Assembly (NCBI GenBank): GCA_034431435.1
Contig: DAOUDG010000019.1
Span: 1 to 63,958 of the forward strand
DNA from: JAHCIE01 sp034431435
GTDB taxonomy: Bacteria > Chloroflexota > Anaerolineae > Epilineales > JAHCIE01
Reading direction: 5' to 3'
DNA: 63,958 bases
Shown here: positions 61,714 to 63,958 of the stretch, piece by piece
Layout: every line of letters starts with the position of its first letter
How positions within the stretch are numbered: the first letter of the stretch is position 1
The notes under the pieces: model-generated
Databases searched by the model: none
Seen by the model: the letters and a program-made list of their open reading frames with translations, nothing else
What the model was told of the DNA's origin: nothing
Position numbers and translations under genes: made by a program

Positions 61714-62495
61714 CTGATCCCTTCTAGATAGTGACGCTGTCTGACAAAGGACTCGCCCCTCGCCTGCGGCGCTTCGAGCATCAGCGGGCCGCCATAGCCT
61801 GTGGCGCGTAGCGCGCTCAGCAGCGCGTGCCAGTCCAGGTCGCCCTCACCGACGGGTAGGTGACGGTGGCCGGGGGCGTAGTCGCTGACGTGGACGTTGG
61901 TCAGGCCGTCCCCCATCGCCGCCACGATGGCGAGAGGGTCAGCCTGGGCTTCGGCCGCCTGGAAGGGGTCGAAGGTGAAGCCGACCGGTATGCCCGCCTG
62001 ATGGAGGCGCAGCACCTCGGCCGGGCCACGCATCCAGCACCAACTCACGTTTTCGAGGGACAGCACGACCCCATTGGCGGCGGCGCGTTCGCCTAACGCC
62101 GTCGCTGTGTCGAGGAAGACCTCGACGGTGACGCCGGCCTTGACCTCGGCCTGGGTGAGGCCGTGCCAGTCGATACACAGCGCGCCCAGGCTGGCCGCCA
62201 TGTGAACTGCCTCGGCAAACAGGGCCGCCGCCTCGTCGCGACGGCGTCGGTAGTCCGACCAGAAATGATAATGGCGCGTATCGATGTGCAGGGCGTGGAC
62301 CGTCAGCCCCAGGTCACAGGTACGCCGCTGCAGCTCGGCCAGGAACAGGGGGTGATATTCCCCCACGGTCTGCAAGTACAACTCGATCACGCCAAACCCC
62401 AGGTCGGCTGCGACAGACGGGACGTCCTCGGTCATCACGTGGGGATAGAGGGCGGCCGAGGACAGCCCCACGACCAGCGGGCGCGACTCGCTCAT
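61707..62495 (-). CDS. Sugar phosphate isomerase/epimerase-like TIM barrel
   Basis: 262 residues, xylose-isomerase-like family. Motifs are DLGFGVIELYLQTV, TVHALHIDTRHYHFWSDYRR, VVLSLENVSWCW with a metal-ligand Glu, GFTFDPFQAAEA with Asp, TNVHVSDYAPGHRHLPVGEG with His, and GPLMLEAPQARGES. It resembles the other TIM-barrel protein at 41628-42416 only distantly. It overlaps the methyltransferase by 4 bp (ATGA). It could epimerise or isomerise a sugar; substrate unknown. Confidence 0.85.
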   Translation of the reverse strand: MSESRPLVVGLSSAALYPHVMTEDVPSVAADLGFGVIELYLQTVGEYHPLFLAELQRRTCDLGLTVHALHIDTRHYHFWSDYRRRRDEAAALFAEAVHMAASLGALCIDWHGLTQAEVKAGVTVEVFLDTATALGERAAANGVVLSLENVSWCWMRGPAEVLRLHQAGIPVGFTFDPFQAAEAQADPLAIVAAMGDGLTNVHVSDYAPGHRHLPVGEGDLDWHALLSALRATGYGGPLMLEAPQARGESFVRQRHYLEGIRD

Positions 62496-63268
62496 GGGGC
62501 AGCGGTTCCGCCGCCGGCGCGGGCCATGCAGAATACGCGCGTCGGCTCGCTATCGCCCTCATCCATCGCCTCGGCGATCTCCCAGTCGGTGAACCACGTC
62601 AGATCGGTGAAGTCGGCAGTCTCCGCCCAGCGCTGCACGCGCTCCGGCTCGTAGCCGCGCTGGTGATGTGTCTCCCGCACGCGACGGTAGGTTCCATCGG
62701 GGCGGCGAACGAAGGCCGTAACGGTCAAGGTGCCGACTTCGCGGGCACGGTCGTAGTCGTTCTCGTGGGCCTCGAAGACCTCGTCGCTGTTCTGCAGAAT
62801 GTAGGCCTGGTCGGCGTAGTATGTCGCCACCGCATAGGCCGTCAGCAGATCGAAGATGGCCCAGCCACCCGGGCGCAGGGCGCGGCGCATGGCGGTGAGC
62901 GCCTTGCGGAAGTCGGCGGCGGTCAGCATATAGTTGAGGCTATCGCCGAAGCATAGCAGGAGGTCGAAGGCCGCTACGTAGGGCAGGCGGCGCATGTCGG
63001 CCACCTCGAAGTTCACGGCCACGTCGGCGGCGGCGGCGCGCTGGCGGGCGATGTCGATCATGGCCGGGGCCAGGTCCACGCCCGTGAGCGTATAGCCCCG
63101 CCGCGCCAGGCCAATCGCCAGGTCGCCAACGCCACACGCCACGTCGAGCACGTCCTGCGCCGGGACGCCGACCCGATCCAGCAGGGTCGGCAAGAAGGCG
63201 GCCAGCCGCTCGTTATACTCGCGGTGACCGGGCGACGCGGCGAAGACCTCGGCGTAGGAGGTGTACAT
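62492..63268 (-). CDS. SAM-dependent methyltransferase
   Basis: 258 residues. Motif I VLDVACGVGDLAIGLARRGY at about 39-58, then LTGVDLAPAMIDIAR, FEVADMRRLPYVAAFDLLLCFGD with motif IV, and RRALRPGGWAIFDLLT. Class I fold with small-molecule specificity likely. It starts the four-gene overlap run and lies 10 bp downstream of the TlpA-like gene. The acceptor is unknown. Confidence 0.88.
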   Translation of the reverse strand: MYTSYAEVFAASPGHREYNERLAAFLPTLLDRVGVPAQDVLDVACGVGDLAIGLARRGYTLTGVDLAPAMIDIARQRAAAADVAVNFEVADMRRLPYVAAFDLLLCFGDSLNYMLTAADFRKALTAMRRALRPGGWAIFDLLTAYAVATYYADQAYILQNSDEVFEAHENDYDRAREVGTLTVTAFVRRPDGTYRRVRETHHQRGYEPERVQRWAETADFTDLTWFTDWEIAEAMDEGDSEPTRVFCMARAGGGTAAP

Positions 63269-63278
63269 GCCGACCGGG

Positions 63279-63958
63279 CTAGCGGATGCGCTCCAGGTGG
63301 CGGTCGAGAAGCATCTTGCTCAGTGTGCCGGTCTGCCAGCTCTGGATGATGCCCTCGGCATCGATGAAGTAGGTGGTGGGCAGGCTACGGACCCGATATA
63401 GCCCCGACACGTCGCCCATCTCATCCAGCGCGATGGTGAAGGGTAGATTGTTTTGCTCGGCGTAGCGTCGCGCGGTAGCCGCCGACTCCTGTACATTGAC
63501 GGCCAGCACGATCAGACCGCTGTCCTTTTGCTGCTGGTAGGTCCTGGAGAGGAGCGGCATCTCCTCGCGGCACGGGCCGCACCAGGAGGCCCAGAAGTTG
63601 AGCACGACAGGGTGGCCGCGAAAGTCGCTGAGCTTCATCGTCTGCCCGTCGAGGGTCGTGACGGTGAAATCGGTCGCGGCCTGGCCGATGGGGCCGCTGC
63701 TCGGGCGGGCCGGCATCGCCTCGACGGCGGGGGCATCGGAGGGGTTGGCGGAGGCGGGCGGTCGCGGCGTCGCGGTGGGCGCGGCGGGGGCGGGGTTGGA
63801 GCGAGATGGCCCCAGGCTGACGGCGACGCTGACCAGGCTCAGCAGCACGACGCACATGCAGCACAGCAGCAGCAGGGCACAGCCGCCAGCAAGCCACCAT
63901 AGCCAGGCCAGCCCCAAGGGCGGGCGAGAGGCGGGGGCCGGCGGGGGTGCGCTGTAGT
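63279..63958 (-). CDS. TlpA/ResA-like thioredoxin, 5' end cut by the window
   Basis: The C-terminal thioredoxin domain is complete: VVLNFWASWCGPCREEMPLLSRTY holds the redox WCGPC (quoted in part), then SLPTTYFIDAEGIIQSW with the cis-Pro. An N-terminal Trp/Leu/Cys-rich helix LAWLWWLAGGCALLLLCC follows a Pro-rich stretch and anchors it outward. The frame stays open to the window edge, so the true start lies beyond 63958; the nearest internal start is a TTG at 63917. It probably acts in cytochrome c maturation or reduction of outer cysteines. Confidence 0.88.
   Translation of the reverse strand, partial: YSAPPPAPASRPPLGLAWLWWLAGGCALLLLCCMCVVLLSLVSVAVSLGPSRSNPAPAAPTATPRPPASANPSDAPAVEAMPARPSSGPIGQAATDFTVTTLDGQTMKLSDFRGHPVVLNFWASWCGPCREEMPLLSRTYQQQKDSGLIVLAVNVQESAATARRYAEQNNLPFTIALDEMGDVSGLYRVRSLPTTYFIDAEGIIQSWQTGTLSKMLLDRHLERIR

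Overview
The window reads as chromosome of an aerobic, chemoheterotrophic, high-GC member of the Chloroflexota (inference). The grounds are a complete alternative complex III (actABCDEF) operon fused to a caa3-type oxidase operon, a class III cyclase-STAND protein, CHAT/TPR and subtilase proteins, three-gene glycolate and lactate oxidation operons, and many GTG/TTG starts. There is no rRNA, CRISPR array, insertion sequence or phage gene. Three tRNAs sit together at 44659-44898.

Layout. 1-1513: start of a Pro-rich protein and an alkaline-phosphatase-superfamily hydrolase with a leaderless-type promoter. 1725-9554 (+): glycogen phosphorylase, then a glycolate oxidase operon (glcD, glcE, DUF6504-like, glcF) and a methyltransferase, closed by a bidirectional hairpin terminator. 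9598-22604 (-): respiratory operon in the order actA-B-C-D-E-F, a conserved single-span protein, SCO1/SenC, coxB (with fused cytochrome c), coxA, coxC, coxD, driven from a TTGCCT-N16-TATAAT promoter overlapped by a perfect palindrome. 23019-25040 (+): AI-2E-family permease and prephenate dehydratase.

25053-33334: an unusual signalling/proteolysis island with a divergent sigma-70-like factor and a zinc-finger protein (+) converging on a subtilase and a TPR-CHAT protease (-), followed by a class III cyclase-STAND ATPase whose TPR sensor is missing. 33425-43471 (-): a sugar-utilisation cluster of two paralogous (alpha/alpha)6 glycosidases (one apparently rearranged), an ABC importer, a LacI repressor with two identical operators on its own promoter, a sugar-phosphate isomerase-like protein and an MDR dehydrogenase. 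43531-46774: AIR-synthase-like protein, tRNAs, Wzz-like protein and glycosyltransferase. 46847-48680: VOC protein, OsmC, cold-shock protein.

48808-55924: a pyrophosphate/divalent-metal block. It holds a soluble pyrophosphatase, two tandem non-canonical Nramp transporters, a soluble MgtE-N/CBS protein, and a K+-independent H+-pyrophosphatase with a consensus promoter and a structured leader that could switch its ribosome-binding site. 56112-63958: double Nudix hydrolase (+), then a minus-strand run of SDR, lutC, lutB, lutA, a degenerate alpha/beta hydrolase, a TIM-barrel isomerase-like protein, a methyltransferase and a TlpA-like thioredoxin cut by the window end.

Together the window encodes hydroxyacid oxidation feeding quinol, the ACIII-caa3 chain that oxidises it, sugar import and glycogen breakdown, and PPi-driven proton pumping. 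Several gene borders carry inverted repeats built from short repeated words.
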